A stretch of 64,000 bases of DNA from Candidatus Poribacteria bacterium. GTDB lineage: Bacteria; Poribacteria; WGA-4E; WGA-3G. A program made the translations under genes and the position numbers. Shown here in pieces: positions 21,620 through 31,488 of the stretch; within the stretch, counting starts at the first letter, position 1, and each line of letters opens with the position of its first letter. The stretch covers positions 29,004 to 93,003 of the forward strand of contig JAJEIE010000028.1 in assembly GCA_022827625.1 (NCBI GenBank), given 5' to 3'. Below the pieces are notes generated by a model. It was given only the letters and a program-made list of their open reading frames with translations. It was not told the origin of the DNA and ran no database searches.

Positions 21620-23548
21620 ATGGAAACCAACGGAAACAGGACGCAGCACCTTGTTAAACCTCATATTCTACTGATTGGGTTGGCTCTCGTCGCTTTTAAT
21701 AGCTACTGGTGTCTGATGGGGACAGAGGTCTGGCACTCTACGCAGCTGACAATCGCTTCGCTGTTCTTCAATGCCGTTTTCACCCTCCTCGTCTTCGTGC
21801 TTGTTAACCTACTGTTCCAAAGATTTATGCCCCGTCTGGCGATGTCGCAAGCCGATTTGCAAACCATCTACGTCATGGTGGTGATGGTATCCACAATCAG
21901 CGGACACACCATGATGGGGTACCTCATCCCCGTTCTCACGCATACATTTCAATTCGCAACCCCCGAAAATGAGTGGCTATCGCTCTTTGGAAACAGTATC
22001 CCCAGTTGGATCGCAATCAAAAGTCCGCGTATCTTAGACGGGTTCTACAACGGCGATGCTACACTCTATAATTCTGCTACGCTAAACGCATGGATATCAC
22101 CCGTGCTGGCGTGGTCAAGTTTTGTTATCGCGCTCTGGCTGACATTATTAGCCGTGACGATCTTTCTCCGTAAGCAGTGGACTGAAAACGAACGCCTGAA
22201 CTATCCGATCGTCCAACTCCCCTTAGCACTAACGAGCAATCCGAAACGCTTCTTCACCTCACCGTGGATGTGGCTCGGATTTGCAATTGCAGGGAGTGCT
22301 GAACTCCTAAATGGACTGAGTTTCCTGTATCCAGAAATCCCTTCCCTACCCATTAGGAACAGAGTGCTTGGACAATTCAGTTCAAAGCCGTGGAGTGCGA
22401 TGGGACCCATCCGTATCTCCTTGTATCCGTTCAGCATCGGATTAATGTTCTTCACGCCGCTGGATCTCTCCTTTTCGTGCTGGTTCTTCTGGTTACTGAC
22501 CCGTCTTCAGATGGTTGTGACAGATATGCTCGGCGCACGCGATATCTACAGGTTTGAACAGCAGACGGGGGCTTGGCTTGCGTTCGGATGCATCCCGTTG
22601 TGGATGGGAAGACGGCACTATGGACGTATCATCCGTAAAGTTTTCGGCATCGCACAACGTCGTGGCGAACTACCGCCTGACGACTCCGGTGAACCGATGC
22701 GCTACCGCACGGCGGCAGGACTGTTCACCGTGGGATTACTGTTCCTTTTCTTTTTCTGTTTTCAGATGGGGATGACCTTCTGGGCGATTGGACTCTTTTT
22801 TCTCTTCTACTTTCCGATGATTATCGGTATCACCCGTATCCGCGCCGAAATTGGGCCGCCACTGCATCAACTCATCCTTGTCGATCCGGGGCGGACGATG
22901 GTCTTGGCGTTAGGCACACGCCGCTTAGGCACAGGCAATCTGATGGGACTCACGTTCCTCTATCCGTTTGTCCGCTGTTTCCGCGCACACCCGACACCGA
23001 GTGAACTGGAGGCGTTCAGGTTGGCGGAAAGGACGAGCATCGGGTATCGGCAACTCCTGATCGGGATGATCTTGGCGATTGTGTTCGGGATACTGATAAC
23101 CTTTTGGGCATACCTACACGTTCTCCACGATATGGGAGCGGGAAGTAAAGCACGCGGCTGGATCGTCTATATGGGGTGGGAGACGTTTAATCGTCTGCAA
23201 ACATGGCTTGTCAGTCCGCAGGAGACGGGCGTGCCGGAACTCAGCGTTATCGGCAGCAGTTTCCTGTTCACGGTATTCCTGATGATTATGAAGATTCGGT
23301 TCCTGTGGTGGCCCCTGCATCCTGCAGGTTATGTGTTAATCAGTGGCTCCGGAATGGGGAGGTTGTGGTTCACGATCTTCTTGGGTTGGTTGGCAAAAGC
23401 GATCGTGTTAAAGATTGGCGGCGTGAAACTCTACCGACAAGCAATACCCTTCTTTTTGGGGCTAATCTTAGGGGATTATACGCTCGGATGTATCTGGAGC
23501 CTCATCGGATTGGTGCTGGAGATACCAACGTATATTGTGTGGCATTGA
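21620..23548 (+). CDS. Large polytopic membrane protein, DUF6785/DUF6784-like (paralog 1)
   Basis: 642 aa, about a dozen hydrophobic segments; close paralog of 25549-27489, more distant paralog of 44705-46633. Confidence 0.8.
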   Translation: METNGNRTQHLVKPHILLIGLALVAFNSYWCLMGTEVWHSTQLTIASLFFNAVFTLLVFVLVNLLFQRFMPRLAMSQADLQTIYVMVVMVSTISGHTMMGYLIPVLTHTFQFATPENEWLSLFGNSIPSWIAIKSPRILDGFYNGDATLYNSATLNAWISPVLAWSSFVIALWLTLLAVTIFLRKQWTENERLNYPIVQLPLALTSNPKRFFTSPWMWLGFAIAGSAELLNGLSFLYPEIPSLPIRNRVLGQFSSKPWSAMGPIRISLYPFSIGLMFFTPLDLSFSCWFFWLLTRLQMVVTDMLGARDIYRFEQQTGAWLAFGCIPLWMGRRHYGRIIRKVFGIAQRRGELPPDDSGEPMRYRTAAGLFTVGLLFLFFFCFQMGMTFWAIGLFFLFYFPMIIGITRIRAEIGPPLHQLILVDPGRTMVLALGTRRLGTGNLMGLTFLYPFVRCFRAHPTPSELEAFRLAERTSIGYRQLLIGMILAIVFGILITFWAYLHVLHDMGAGSKARGWIVYMGWETFNRLQTWLVSPQETGVPELSVIGSSFLFTVFLMIMKIRFLWWPLHPAGYVLISGSGMGRLWFTIFLGWLAKAIVLKIGGVKLYRQAIPFFLGLILGDYTLGCIWSLIGLVLEIPTYIVWH

Positions 23549-23589
23549 GGTGCTCAATTCCTGGAGTAGTGTTTCGTGATAACGTAAGG

Positions 23590-24552
23590 CTATTCTTTGT
23601 CCTTGAGTCCTTGAAGCACTTCCTCAATAGTCGTTTTGAGATGTTCGTCTCCTTGTTGTTCAGCGATTTTTAGAGCCGTCTGATAATCTGCCTTTGCCTC
23701 CTCTAATTTACTAAGGTTCCCCTTTACAGTACCACGAAGGAAATAAGCCTGAGCAGAATTTGGATTTAAACGGATTGCCTCATTAAGGTCTGAAATCGCC
23801 TCTTCACGTCTTCCTAAATTATTGTTGGATAGTCCACGAAGAACATATGCCTCAACATAATTTGGATTTAAACGGATTGCCTCATTAAGGTCTGAAATCG
23901 CCTCCTCATCTCTTTCTAAATTAATGTTGATTACACCACGAGCAAAAAATGCCGCCGCGGCTATATCGTTATCAATCCCCTCTGCTATATTCGCAATAGA
24001 GCTCCACTGCTTAATAGCATCATCAGTTTTCCCCGCTTGCTGCAATCTGACCGCCTCAACGATAGCCTTATCTATTAGGGATGTTCCAGGCTCCAGTTGA
24101 AGCGATCGTAGTATGGCCTCAACTTCTGAGGATACTTCAGATTTTCCGGGTTGAACGAGTTTAGTGATGTCTCGACTGGTCAATTCCGATACAACTTTTT
24201 CTGCTACTTGCTTTTGATCTTTGATTTCTTTAAGATATATCGCTGCTTCGCTGGCGTACCCCTTCGCTTCCTCAAGGTATTCCGCTGCCTCGGACTCAAT
24301 ACGCTGAAACTGGGTGTAGGCAACATAAGCAGCAATACCCGTTACAATCGGAATTGCAACCGCAAAAAAGGCAAGAACTAAACCGATAACAACCATCCAT
24401 TGATTAACGGTATCCAACCGACCATCAAGATATTCACGTCGTAAATCGTTGAGCTGGCGCTGATTTTCTACATCACTCACAGCCTCAACACTGCTCGCTC
24501 TCTCCTTAACGTTTGCCGCGTCGTCAACAGGGTCTTTCGTTGTTTGTGTCAT
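23590..24552 (-). CDS. Membrane-anchored TPR protein
   Basis: TM segment WMVVIGLVLAFFAVAIPIVTGIAAYV, TPR repeats EEAISDLNEAIRLNPN; likely ATG at 24552 (MTQTTKDPV). Confidence 0.88.
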   Translation of the reverse strand: MTQTTKDPVDDAANVKERASSVEAVSDVENQRQLNDLRREYLDGRLDTVNQWMVVIGLVLAFFAVAIPIVTGIAAYVAYTQFQRIESEAAEYLEEAKGYASEAAIYLKEIKDQKQVAEKVVSELTSRDITKLVQPGKSEVSSEVEAILRSLQLEPGTSLIDKAIVEAVRLQQAGKTDDAIKQWSSIANIAEGIDNDIAAAAFFARGVININLERDEEAISDLNEAIRLNPNYVEAYVLRGLSNNNLGRREEAISDLNEAIRLNPNSAQAYFLRGTVKGNLSKLEEAKADYQTALKIAEQQGDEHLKTTIEEVLQGLKDKE

Positions 24553-24761
24553 CTTTTTCTCTCTTTTATTTTTATTAAGCCTACATTCCATTTCTATAGA
24601 TATATCACTCCCGAATCAACGGTATGAATGCCTTATAGCATGAACCAGGGGCGGCGAAAACGCCTAAAAGCTCTCACTGAAACGTCCTAAACTTGGGTTA
24701 AATATACTACAACGGCTTGAATTTGTCAAATCTGACCCAGAATTCGGCTACACACCTCCGC

Positions 24762-24790
24762 TTGCAAACTTATGCAAAACGCAGTATAAT
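24762..24790 (+). promoter_or_regulatory. Putative sigma70-type promoter (duplicate of 21559-21587)
   Basis: TTGCAA - 17 nt - TATAAT; flanks also match (ctccgcttgcaaactta...cagtataatag). Confidence 0.7.
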
Positions 24791-24821
24791 AGACGGAAAC
24801 TTGTGCTGAGGTGCTACGCAA

Positions 24822-25562
24822 TTGACCGACGTTCCCAAAACACATCCCCGATACCTCTCATTGACCCTCCGAGACACCATTGTTGCAGGTGTGGAGCAAG
24901 GGATAACCTCCGTCCACGGACTCATCGCGCACGGACGCGGCGAGGCTTTCGATTACCTCATCGGAGAAGCGACACAACCCTTCGCAACGGAGGCGATCCA
25001 TGCTGCTGCGGCGATGCTCTATCTTGCTGAACATCCGGTCATCTCCGTCAACGGGAATGTGGCAGCATTGGTACCGGATGGGCTTATTGAGTTGGGACAA
25101 GTCCTGAACGCACCGTTAGAGGTGAATATCTTCCACACAGAAACCGGACGCGAACAGAGAATCCGGGAGTATCTCCTAAAGCACGGGGCACCCGACGTAC
25201 TTATGCCGACAACCGAGGCGCAACTCTCCTATATCGACTCCAATCGAAAGTTCGTGCATCCAGACGGCATCTTTAAAGCCGATGTCGTCTTCGTGCCGCT
25301 TGAAGACGGAGACCGATGCGAAGCACTCCGAAAGATGGGTAAAGCCGTCGTGACGGTCGATCTGAACCCGATGTCCCGGACAGCACAACAGGCAAGTATT
25401 ACAATCGTGGATAACGTCGTACGGACACTCCCACTATTGTGCGAAGAGATTCGAGGTCTCAGTGATTCTACAGCAGCAGACACTGTGGCACGATATAGTA
25501 ACGAAGCGGTGTTGAAGAAAGCGTTACAGCACATCAGCAGGTGCGGGAATGGAAACCAATAG
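24822..25562 (+). CDS. Archaeal-type 4-phosphopantoate--beta-alanine ligase (phosphopantothenate synthetase, COG1701/DUF137)
   Basis: KTHPRYLSLTLRDTIVAGVEQGI...GLIAHGRGEAFDYLIGE, PVISVNGNVAALVPDGLIELGQVLNAPLEVNIFHTE, DGIFKADVVFVPLEDGDRCEALRKMGKAVVTVDLNPMSRTAQQASITIVDNVVR. TTG start. Confidence 0.85.
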   Translation: MTDVPKTHPRYLSLTLRDTIVAGVEQGITSVHGLIAHGRGEAFDYLIGEATQPFATEAIHAAAAMLYLAEHPVISVNGNVAALVPDGLIELGQVLNAPLEVNIFHTETGREQRIREYLLKHGAPDVLMPTTEAQLSYIDSNRKFVHPDGIFKADVVFVPLEDGDRCEALRKMGKAVVTVDLNPMSRTAQQASITIVDNVVRTLPLLCEEIRGLSDSTAADTVARYSNEAVLKKALQHISRCGNGNQ

Positions 25563-27489
25563 AAATGATAAACCCAAGCAGGTTAAACGACTCGTCAAAC
25601 CTCACATCCTGTTGATTGGATTAGTGCTTGTCGCTTTCAATAGTTACTGGTGTCTGATGGGGACGGAGGTATGGCACTCTACGCAGCTGACAATCGCCTC
25701 TCTGTTCTTCAACGCCGTTTTCACTTTACTGATTTTTGTACTGGTCAACCTACTGTTCCAAAGGTTCGTGCCACGTCTGGCGATGTCGCAAGCCGATTTG
25801 CAAACCATCTACGTGATGGTAGTGATGCTAACGACCATCAGCGGACACACGATGATGGGCTATCTTATTCCCGTCCTCGCGCACGCCTTCCAGTTCGCAA
25901 CGCCAGAAAATGAGTGGATCCCGCTTTTTGGACACCACATCCCGACGTGGATCGCCGTTAAAAGCCCGCGCGTTTTGGACGGCTTCTATAACGGCGATGC
26001 TACACTCTACATCTCTCCCAATTTAGATGCATGGATACCCCCCGTCCTGGCGTGGTCGAGTTTTGTTATCGCACTCTGGTTGACTTTGCTGGCGGTAACC
26101 GTCTTTCTCCGAAAGCAGTGGACCGAAAACGAACGCTTGAACTATCCGATCGTCCAACTCCCCTTAGCACTGACGAGCAACCCGAAACGTTTTTTTACCT
26201 CGCCGTGGATGTGGCTCGGCTTCGCACTCGCAGGGAGTGCGGAATTACTGAATGGATTGAACTACCTGTTCCCCGATATACCTTCGCTGCCCATCAAAGG
26301 CAAAACAATCGGACAATTCAGTTCAAAGCCGTGGAGTGCGATGGGACCCATCCGTATCTCCTTCTATCCATTTAGCATCGGGTTGATGTTCTTCACACCG
26401 TTGGATCTCTCGTTCTCCTGCTGGTTCTTCTGGCTTCTCACCCGCATCCAACTGATTGTAACAGATGCGTTTGGGGCGCGGAACATCTATCATCTCGAAC
26501 AACAGACGGGGGCGTGGATAGCGTTTGGGTGTATTCCGTTGTGGATAGGGAGGAAACACTACGGACGCATTATCCGTAAAGTCTTCGGTATTGCACAACG
26601 TCGTGGTGAAACCGCGCCTGACGACTCCGGTGAACCGATGCGCTATCGGACTGCAGCGGGTCTGTTCACCGTTGGGATGCTGTTTCTCTTCTTCTTCTGC
26701 TACCAGATGGGAATGACATTCTGGGCGATAGGGCTATTCTTTCTGTTCTACTTTCCATTGGTTATCGGTATCACCCGTATTCGTGCCGAGATTGGACCGC
26801 CGTTGCATCAGCTCATCTTTGTCGATCCGGGACGGACAATGGTTCTGGCATTAGGCACGCGTCGCCTTGGTGCGGCTAATCTCACGGGACTCACGTTTCT
26901 CTATCCATTTGTCCGCTGTTTCCGCGCGCATCCGACACCGAGTGAATTGGAGGCGTTCCGTTTGGCAGAACGGAGCCGTATCGGGTATCGGCAACTGCTC
27001 ATCGGGATGATCTTGGCAATTGTGTTCGGTATCCTGATAACGTTCTGGGCATATCTACACGTCCTTTACGATATGGGCGCGGGGAGCAAAGCACGCGGCT
27101 GGATTGTTTATATGGGATGGGAGACGTTCAATCGCCTGCAAACGTGGCTCGTCAGTCCACGAGAGACGAGCGTCCCGGAACTTAGTGTTATCGGCAGCAG
27201 TTTCCTGTTCACGATATTCCTGATGGTTATGAAGATCCGGTTTCTCTGGTGGCCCCTGCATCCGGGTGGTTACGTGCTTGTGAGTGGAACAGGGATGAGT
27301 GGTTTATGGTTTCCGATCTTCCTGAGTTGGTTGGCAAAAGCGATTGTGCTAAAGATAGGGGGTGTGAAACTTTATCGGCAGGCGGTGCCGTTCTTTTTAG
27401 GACTCATCTTGGGAGATTATACGCTTGGATGTGTGTGGAGCTTGATCGGGTTGGTACTGGAGATGCCGACCTATATTGTCTGGCATTGA
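25549..27489 (+). CDS. Large polytopic membrane protein, DUF6785/DUF6784-like (paralog 2)
   Basis: 646 aa, very similar throughout to 21620-23548; 14-nt overlap with the upstream gene. Confidence 0.8.
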   Translation: METNRNDKPKQVKRLVKPHILLIGLVLVAFNSYWCLMGTEVWHSTQLTIASLFFNAVFTLLIFVLVNLLFQRFVPRLAMSQADLQTIYVMVVMLTTISGHTMMGYLIPVLAHAFQFATPENEWIPLFGHHIPTWIAVKSPRVLDGFYNGDATLYISPNLDAWIPPVLAWSSFVIALWLTLLAVTVFLRKQWTENERLNYPIVQLPLALTSNPKRFFTSPWMWLGFALAGSAELLNGLNYLFPDIPSLPIKGKTIGQFSSKPWSAMGPIRISFYPFSIGLMFFTPLDLSFSCWFFWLLTRIQLIVTDAFGARNIYHLEQQTGAWIAFGCIPLWIGRKHYGRIIRKVFGIAQRRGETAPDDSGEPMRYRTAAGLFTVGMLFLFFFCYQMGMTFWAIGLFFLFYFPLVIGITRIRAEIGPPLHQLIFVDPGRTMVLALGTRRLGAANLTGLTFLYPFVRCFRAHPTPSELEAFRLAERSRIGYRQLLIGMILAIVFGILITFWAYLHVLYDMGAGSKARGWIVYMGWETFNRLQTWLVSPRETSVPELSVIGSSFLFTIFLMVMKIRFLWWPLHPGGYVLVSGTGMSGLWFPIFLSWLAKAIVLKIGGVKLYRQAVPFFLGLILGDYTLGCVWSLIGLVLEMPTYIVWH

Positions 27490-27504
27490 TTCCCATAATG
27501 TCCC

Positions 27505-29313
27505 TTAACTCGCGTTTCTCTCCTGTCCTTTGTATTGCAACTGATACAACCGATGATAGATGCCCCCCTTTTGTAGCAACTCGTTGTGCGTGCCACTCTC
27601 CCGAATTTCCCCGCGGTGCATCACAATAATCCTATCCGCATTCTGGATCGTTGAGAGCCGATGTGCGATAACAACGGAGGTCCGATTTTCCATCAAACGC
27701 CTCAGCGCATCCTCAATCAGGATTTCGGTCTCGGTGTCAACACTGGAGGTCGCCTCATCAAGGATAAGGATACTCGGATCAGACGCTAAAGCACGGGCGA
27801 AGGCGACCAGCTGTTTCTGTCCAACGGATAATCCACCACCGTCCTCTTTAATCTCAGTACCGTAGACCTGAGGCATTCGCTGAATAAAGCGGTCTAAATG
27901 TACATCTTTTGCGGCGCGTTCGACCTGCCCAGAAGAGATTGATGGATTTCCCAGACTGATATTCCGCTCAATTGAATCAGAAAAGAGGAAAATGTTCTGT
28001 TGCACAATGCTGATTGCTTCCCGCAGTTCCTCCACGTTCATCTCTCGGATGTCCACGCCGTCAATCAGGATTTGACCTTTGTTAATCTCGTAGAATCGGC
28101 AGAGTAGATTGATGATAGAGGTCTTCCCGGCTCCGGTATGCCCAACAAACGCAACCTTTTCACCCGGCTTCACTTTGAACGAGACATCCCGCAGCACATA
28201 GTCATCATCGTTGTAGGCGAACCAGACGTTCCGAAATTCAATCTCACCTTTCAGACCTTTAGTACGACCTTTAGGGACAGTAGAAGCGATAGTCGGCTGC
28301 GTATCAAGCAATTGGAAGATGCGCTCAGAGGATGCCATGGCATTTTGGAAGATGGTATATTTTTCGCTGAGCTCTCGGATGGGCCAGAAGAAGCGTTCAG
28401 CATAACGGATAAATGCTAAGAGTACGCCGAAACTTAGGGCATTCTGAACAACCTGTCCACCCCCGTACCAGATAATCACGGCTATCGCAAGAGAAGCCGT
28501 CACTTCAATCAGTGGGTGAAAAATTGAAAAATAGAAGATACTTCGAAGGTTGGCAGCGAGGTACCGCCGGTTGCGCTCGTTAAAACGGAGATGGCTTCGT
28601 CGCTCTTGTGCGAAAAGCTTCATCGTCGTCATACCGACGATGTTCTCCTGCAAAAAGGCGTTGATGCGTGCAAGCTGCTTACGCTGTTCCCGAAACGCAC
28701 GGCGCGAATAGATTTGGTAGACAAGCGTTGCACCGAAGATAATCGGTATGACCGTGAACGTCACAAGGGCAAGTTTCCAGTTATAAAGGAGCATTGCCAC
28801 CATGATTCCCAAAATCTGGAGCAGATTCGCGAAGACAGTAATCACACCAGAGGCAAACAATTCATTCAGAACCTGAACATCGCCCATAACGCGGGTCATC
28901 AACCTACCCACCGGATTTTTATCAAAAAATTGGACGTCCAAGCGTTGCAAATGCGAGAAGAGCGTTTGTCGCAGATCATGCATCACGTGTTGTCCAATCA
29001 TCTGCATCCGGTATTCCTCAAAGTAACTAAACACGAACTCGCCAATCAACGCCACTACGAAAAAAATCGCGATCGTGCTTAATCCGTCTAATATGCCCGG
29101 GGTAATGTGCTCGTCAATACCACGCTGCAGTAGATAGGGTCCAGCTAAGCGGGCAAGTGTATTCCCAACCATGAGAAATCCGATGATGAGCAGCTGGAAT
29201 TTGTAGGGTTTCAGGTACGCCAAGAGCCGTTTCATCAGTACCCGGTCATAGACTTTTCCGAGGTCTTGCTCCTCATCGCTATATTCGTATAAGTCGCCTC
29301 CCATGCCAAACAC
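27505..29313 (-). CDS. ABC exporter half-transporter (TMD-NBD)
   Basis: GHTGAGKTSIINLLCRFY, LSVGQKQLVAFARAL, ILILDEATSSVDTETE. Confidence 0.94.
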   Translation of the reverse strand: MFGMGGDLYEYSDEEQDLGKVYDRVLMKRLLAYLKPYKFQLLIIGFLMVGNTLARLAGPYLLQRGIDEHITPGILDGLSTIAIFFVVALIGEFVFSYFEEYRMQMIGQHVMHDLRQTLFSHLQRLDVQFFDKNPVGRLMTRVMGDVQVLNELFASGVITVFANLLQILGIMVAMLLYNWKLALVTFTVIPIIFGATLVYQIYSRRAFREQRKQLARINAFLQENIVGMTTMKLFAQERRSHLRFNERNRRYLAANLRSIFYFSIFHPLIEVTASLAIAVIIWYGGGQVVQNALSFGVLLAFIRYAERFFWPIRELSEKYTIFQNAMASSERIFQLLDTQPTIASTVPKGRTKGLKGEIEFRNVWFAYNDDDYVLRDVSFKVKPGEKVAFVGHTGAGKTSIINLLCRFYEINKGQILIDGVDIREMNVEELREAISIVQQNIFLFSDSIERNISLGNPSISSGQVERAAKDVHLDRFIQRMPQVYGTEIKEDGGGLSVGQKQLVAFARALASDPSILILDEATSSVDTETEILIEDALRRLMENRTSVVIAHRLSTIQNADRIIVMHRGEIRESGTHNELLQKGGIYHRLYQLQYKGQERNAS

Positions 29314-29354
29314 AGGCGGGTCCTCCTTTAAGGTTCTTTACGTCCCCAGTTATG

Positions 29355-29379
29355 GTAGATGCGGTTTCTAACCGCACCG
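29355..29379 (+). repeat. GTAG-headed REP-like hairpin
   Basis: gtagatgcggtttctaaccgcaccg. Confidence 0.65.
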
Positions 29380-29419
29380 AATTTATAGTAGCTCAATAAC
29401 TGTAGATTATATTAACGCT

Positions 29420-31183
29420 TTAAAATTCCTCAAGTTCCTCTTGCAAGAGTTGTGTTTCGTAGATATTCGCGTAAATCCCATTTTGTTCAAGCAGTTGTTC
29501 GTGTGTGCCAGTCTCAACAATGCTGCCTTCGTTGAGAACGATAATGTGGTCGGCATTTTTAACAGTAGAGATACGATGCGAAATGAGGATCGTCGTGCGG
29601 TGCTTCATAATTTCGTCAAGCCGACTGAGAATAGTGTCTTCGGTCTGGGTATCGACATTCGCAAATGCATCGTCAAGAATAAGAATTTTGGGTTTAATGA
29701 TAATTGCGCGTGCGAGTGCGCTCCGTTGGCGTTGTCCCCCTGAGATTGTTATCCCGCGTTCACCGAGGAACGTCTCCAAGCCGTCGGGAAACTCTTCAAT
29801 TTGATCAAGCAGATCGGCGGTATGTGCTGCATCTCTTATAGCCTCATCGTTCGCTACCTCAAGACCGTAGGCGATATTATTCCGCAGATAGTCCGAAAAG
29901 AGAAAGGGTTCTTGCTCAACAAACCCAATATTGGAACGGAGGACATTCAGCGGTATATCCTGAATATCAACCCCATCGACAAAGACCGTACCGCGTTCGG
30001 CTTGGCGGATGCGCGAAATGAGGTTAACAAGCGTGGATTTTCCGGATCCAGTTCCACCGACAATCGCAAGCGTTGTTCCGCGTTCAACCTTGAGGTTAAT
30101 GTCTTTGAGCACAGGCGTTCCGTCTGGATACGCAAAGTTGAGGTGCCTAAACTCAATCTCGCCTTCAATGTCTTTAATTCCCCATTTCACGTCTTCGCTA
30201 TCAAAGATTTCTGGCTTTTCATCAAGGATTGCTTGAATCCGTCCCATAGATGCTGCACCGCGCTCAAAGGTGTTGACAATGAAACCGAGGGTAATCATCG
30301 GGCGGACGAGCATCATAAGGTAGGCACTGAAAGCAACAAAATCGCCGAGGGTAATTTTCCCCTCGATTACATGAAGTCCACCCATCCAAAGAAGGACGAC
30401 ACCGCCAATACCAGGTAGAAATCGGAAGAGTGGGAAAAAGAAGGTCATCAGCCGGATTTGGCGTTGATTACGATTGACAAACTCTTGATTTAATTCTTGG
30501 AAGTGCCCAATTTCGCTCTCCTCAAGTGTATACGCTTTGACGACGCGGACACCCGACAGATTCTCCTGGACCTTGGTATTCAGCGTTGAGAACGCCTCTT
30601 GGATACCCTCGTAGTGGGCATGCAATCGTTTGCCGAGGGAACGAATTAAAACGGCAAGGATTGGATACGGGAGCAAAGCAACAACGGTCAAAGTCGCATC
30701 AATCTGGAGCATGATGACAAGTGCGAACCCGAAAAACACTATCGCATCGGCAGTATACATCACAGCACTGCTCAGCACCATTCTGATGGCGTTCAGATCG
30801 CTGGTCGCCCGTGTCATTAGATCCCCAGTGCGAACGTTATCGTAATACGCAGCGGAGAGTTTTTGGAGATGGAGAAAGAAGTCGGCACGCAGGTGAAACT
30901 CCATCTGGCGTGCGACGCCTTGGATGATGCGCCGCTGAGCGAAGCGTAGAATACCAGCAAAGAGGGCGACCCCAAAAATGAGGAGACCAAAAAAGAGAAT
31001 TCGTCCCGGAGACACCGTAAAGTTTGGGTCACTGAGAGCCTGCCCCAACTCATCAAAAACCATCTGGAGAATCTTTGGGCTGATGAGGAGCAGCACATTC
31101 GTCACAATCACGAGGCAGAAGCTGATTATGATGGCGTATCTATACCGAATGATATACTTCTTGAGACCGAGTAAACTACGAAT
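29420..31183 (-). CDS. ABC exporter half-transporter (TMD-NBD), partner of the downstream gene
   Basis: GGTGSGKSTLVNLISRI, ISGGQRQRSALARAI, ILILDDAFANVDTQTED. The ORF track starts at GTG 31111 inside TM1; the frame extends to an AUU codon at 31183 preceded by GGAG. Confidence 0.9.
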   Translation of the reverse strand: MRSLLGLKKYIIRYRYAIIISFCLVIVTNVLLLISPKILQMVFDELGQALSDPNFTVSPGRILFFGLLIFGVALFAGILRFAQRRIIQGVARQMEFHLRADFFLHLQKLSAAYYDNVRTGDLMTRATSDLNAIRMVLSSAVMYTADAIVFFGFALVIMLQIDATLTVVALLPYPILAVLIRSLGKRLHAHYEGIQEAFSTLNTKVQENLSGVRVVKAYTLEESEIGHFQELNQEFVNRNQRQIRLMTFFFPLFRFLPGIGGVVLLWMGGLHVIEGKITLGDFVAFSAYLMMLVRPMITLGFIVNTFERGAASMGRIQAILDEKPEIFDSEDVKWGIKDIEGEIEFRHLNFAYPDGTPVLKDINLKVERGTTLAIVGGTGSGKSTLVNLISRIRQAERGTVFVDGVDIQDIPLNVLRSNIGFVEQEPFLFSDYLRNNIAYGLEVANDEAIRDAAHTADLLDQIEEFPDGLETFLGERGITISGGQRQRSALARAIIIKPKILILDDAFANVDTQTEDTILSRLDEIMKHRTTILISHRISTVKNADHIIVLNEGSIVETGTHEQLLEQNGIYANIYETQLLQEELEEF

Positions 31184-31284
31184 GGTGGGACTCCTTTCCG
31201 GCGAGTGTATCTTGCCGCGCGCCGTGTCTTTTATCTTTATATTTTGACGTAAATCTTGGCGATGTGTTTAATCAAGTTTTAAGG

Positions 31285-31411
31285 GTTGTCAGTTATGAGT
31301 TGTTCGTTAAGAGGCTTCGACGTAACAATTTACCATTTCTTGGGGTACGCCAAGTTAGCGTGGATTGTTTCCACACCTTTAACCGACAACCGATAGCCGA
31401 CCACTGACAAC
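31285..31411. repeat. Intergenic inverted repeat (long-IR family, locus 3)
   Basis: gttgtcagt (31285-31293) / actgacaac (31403-31411), with additional gttaagagg and cctttaacc arms. Confidence 0.7.
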
Positions 31412-31488
31412 GATAAAAATATATTGACACCATTTCCTCTGCAGTTTATCATATTCAAGACCAACTCTATCATAGGAGGAACACAAAT

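Noticed and set aside
24822-25562. Sugar isomerase or generic hypothetical annotation
   Set aside because: The motif set fits COG1701 phosphopantothenate synthetase much better across the whole length.
29801-30418. 205-aa plus-strand ORF
   Set aside because: Antisense to the ABC transporter NBD/TMD; shadow ORF.
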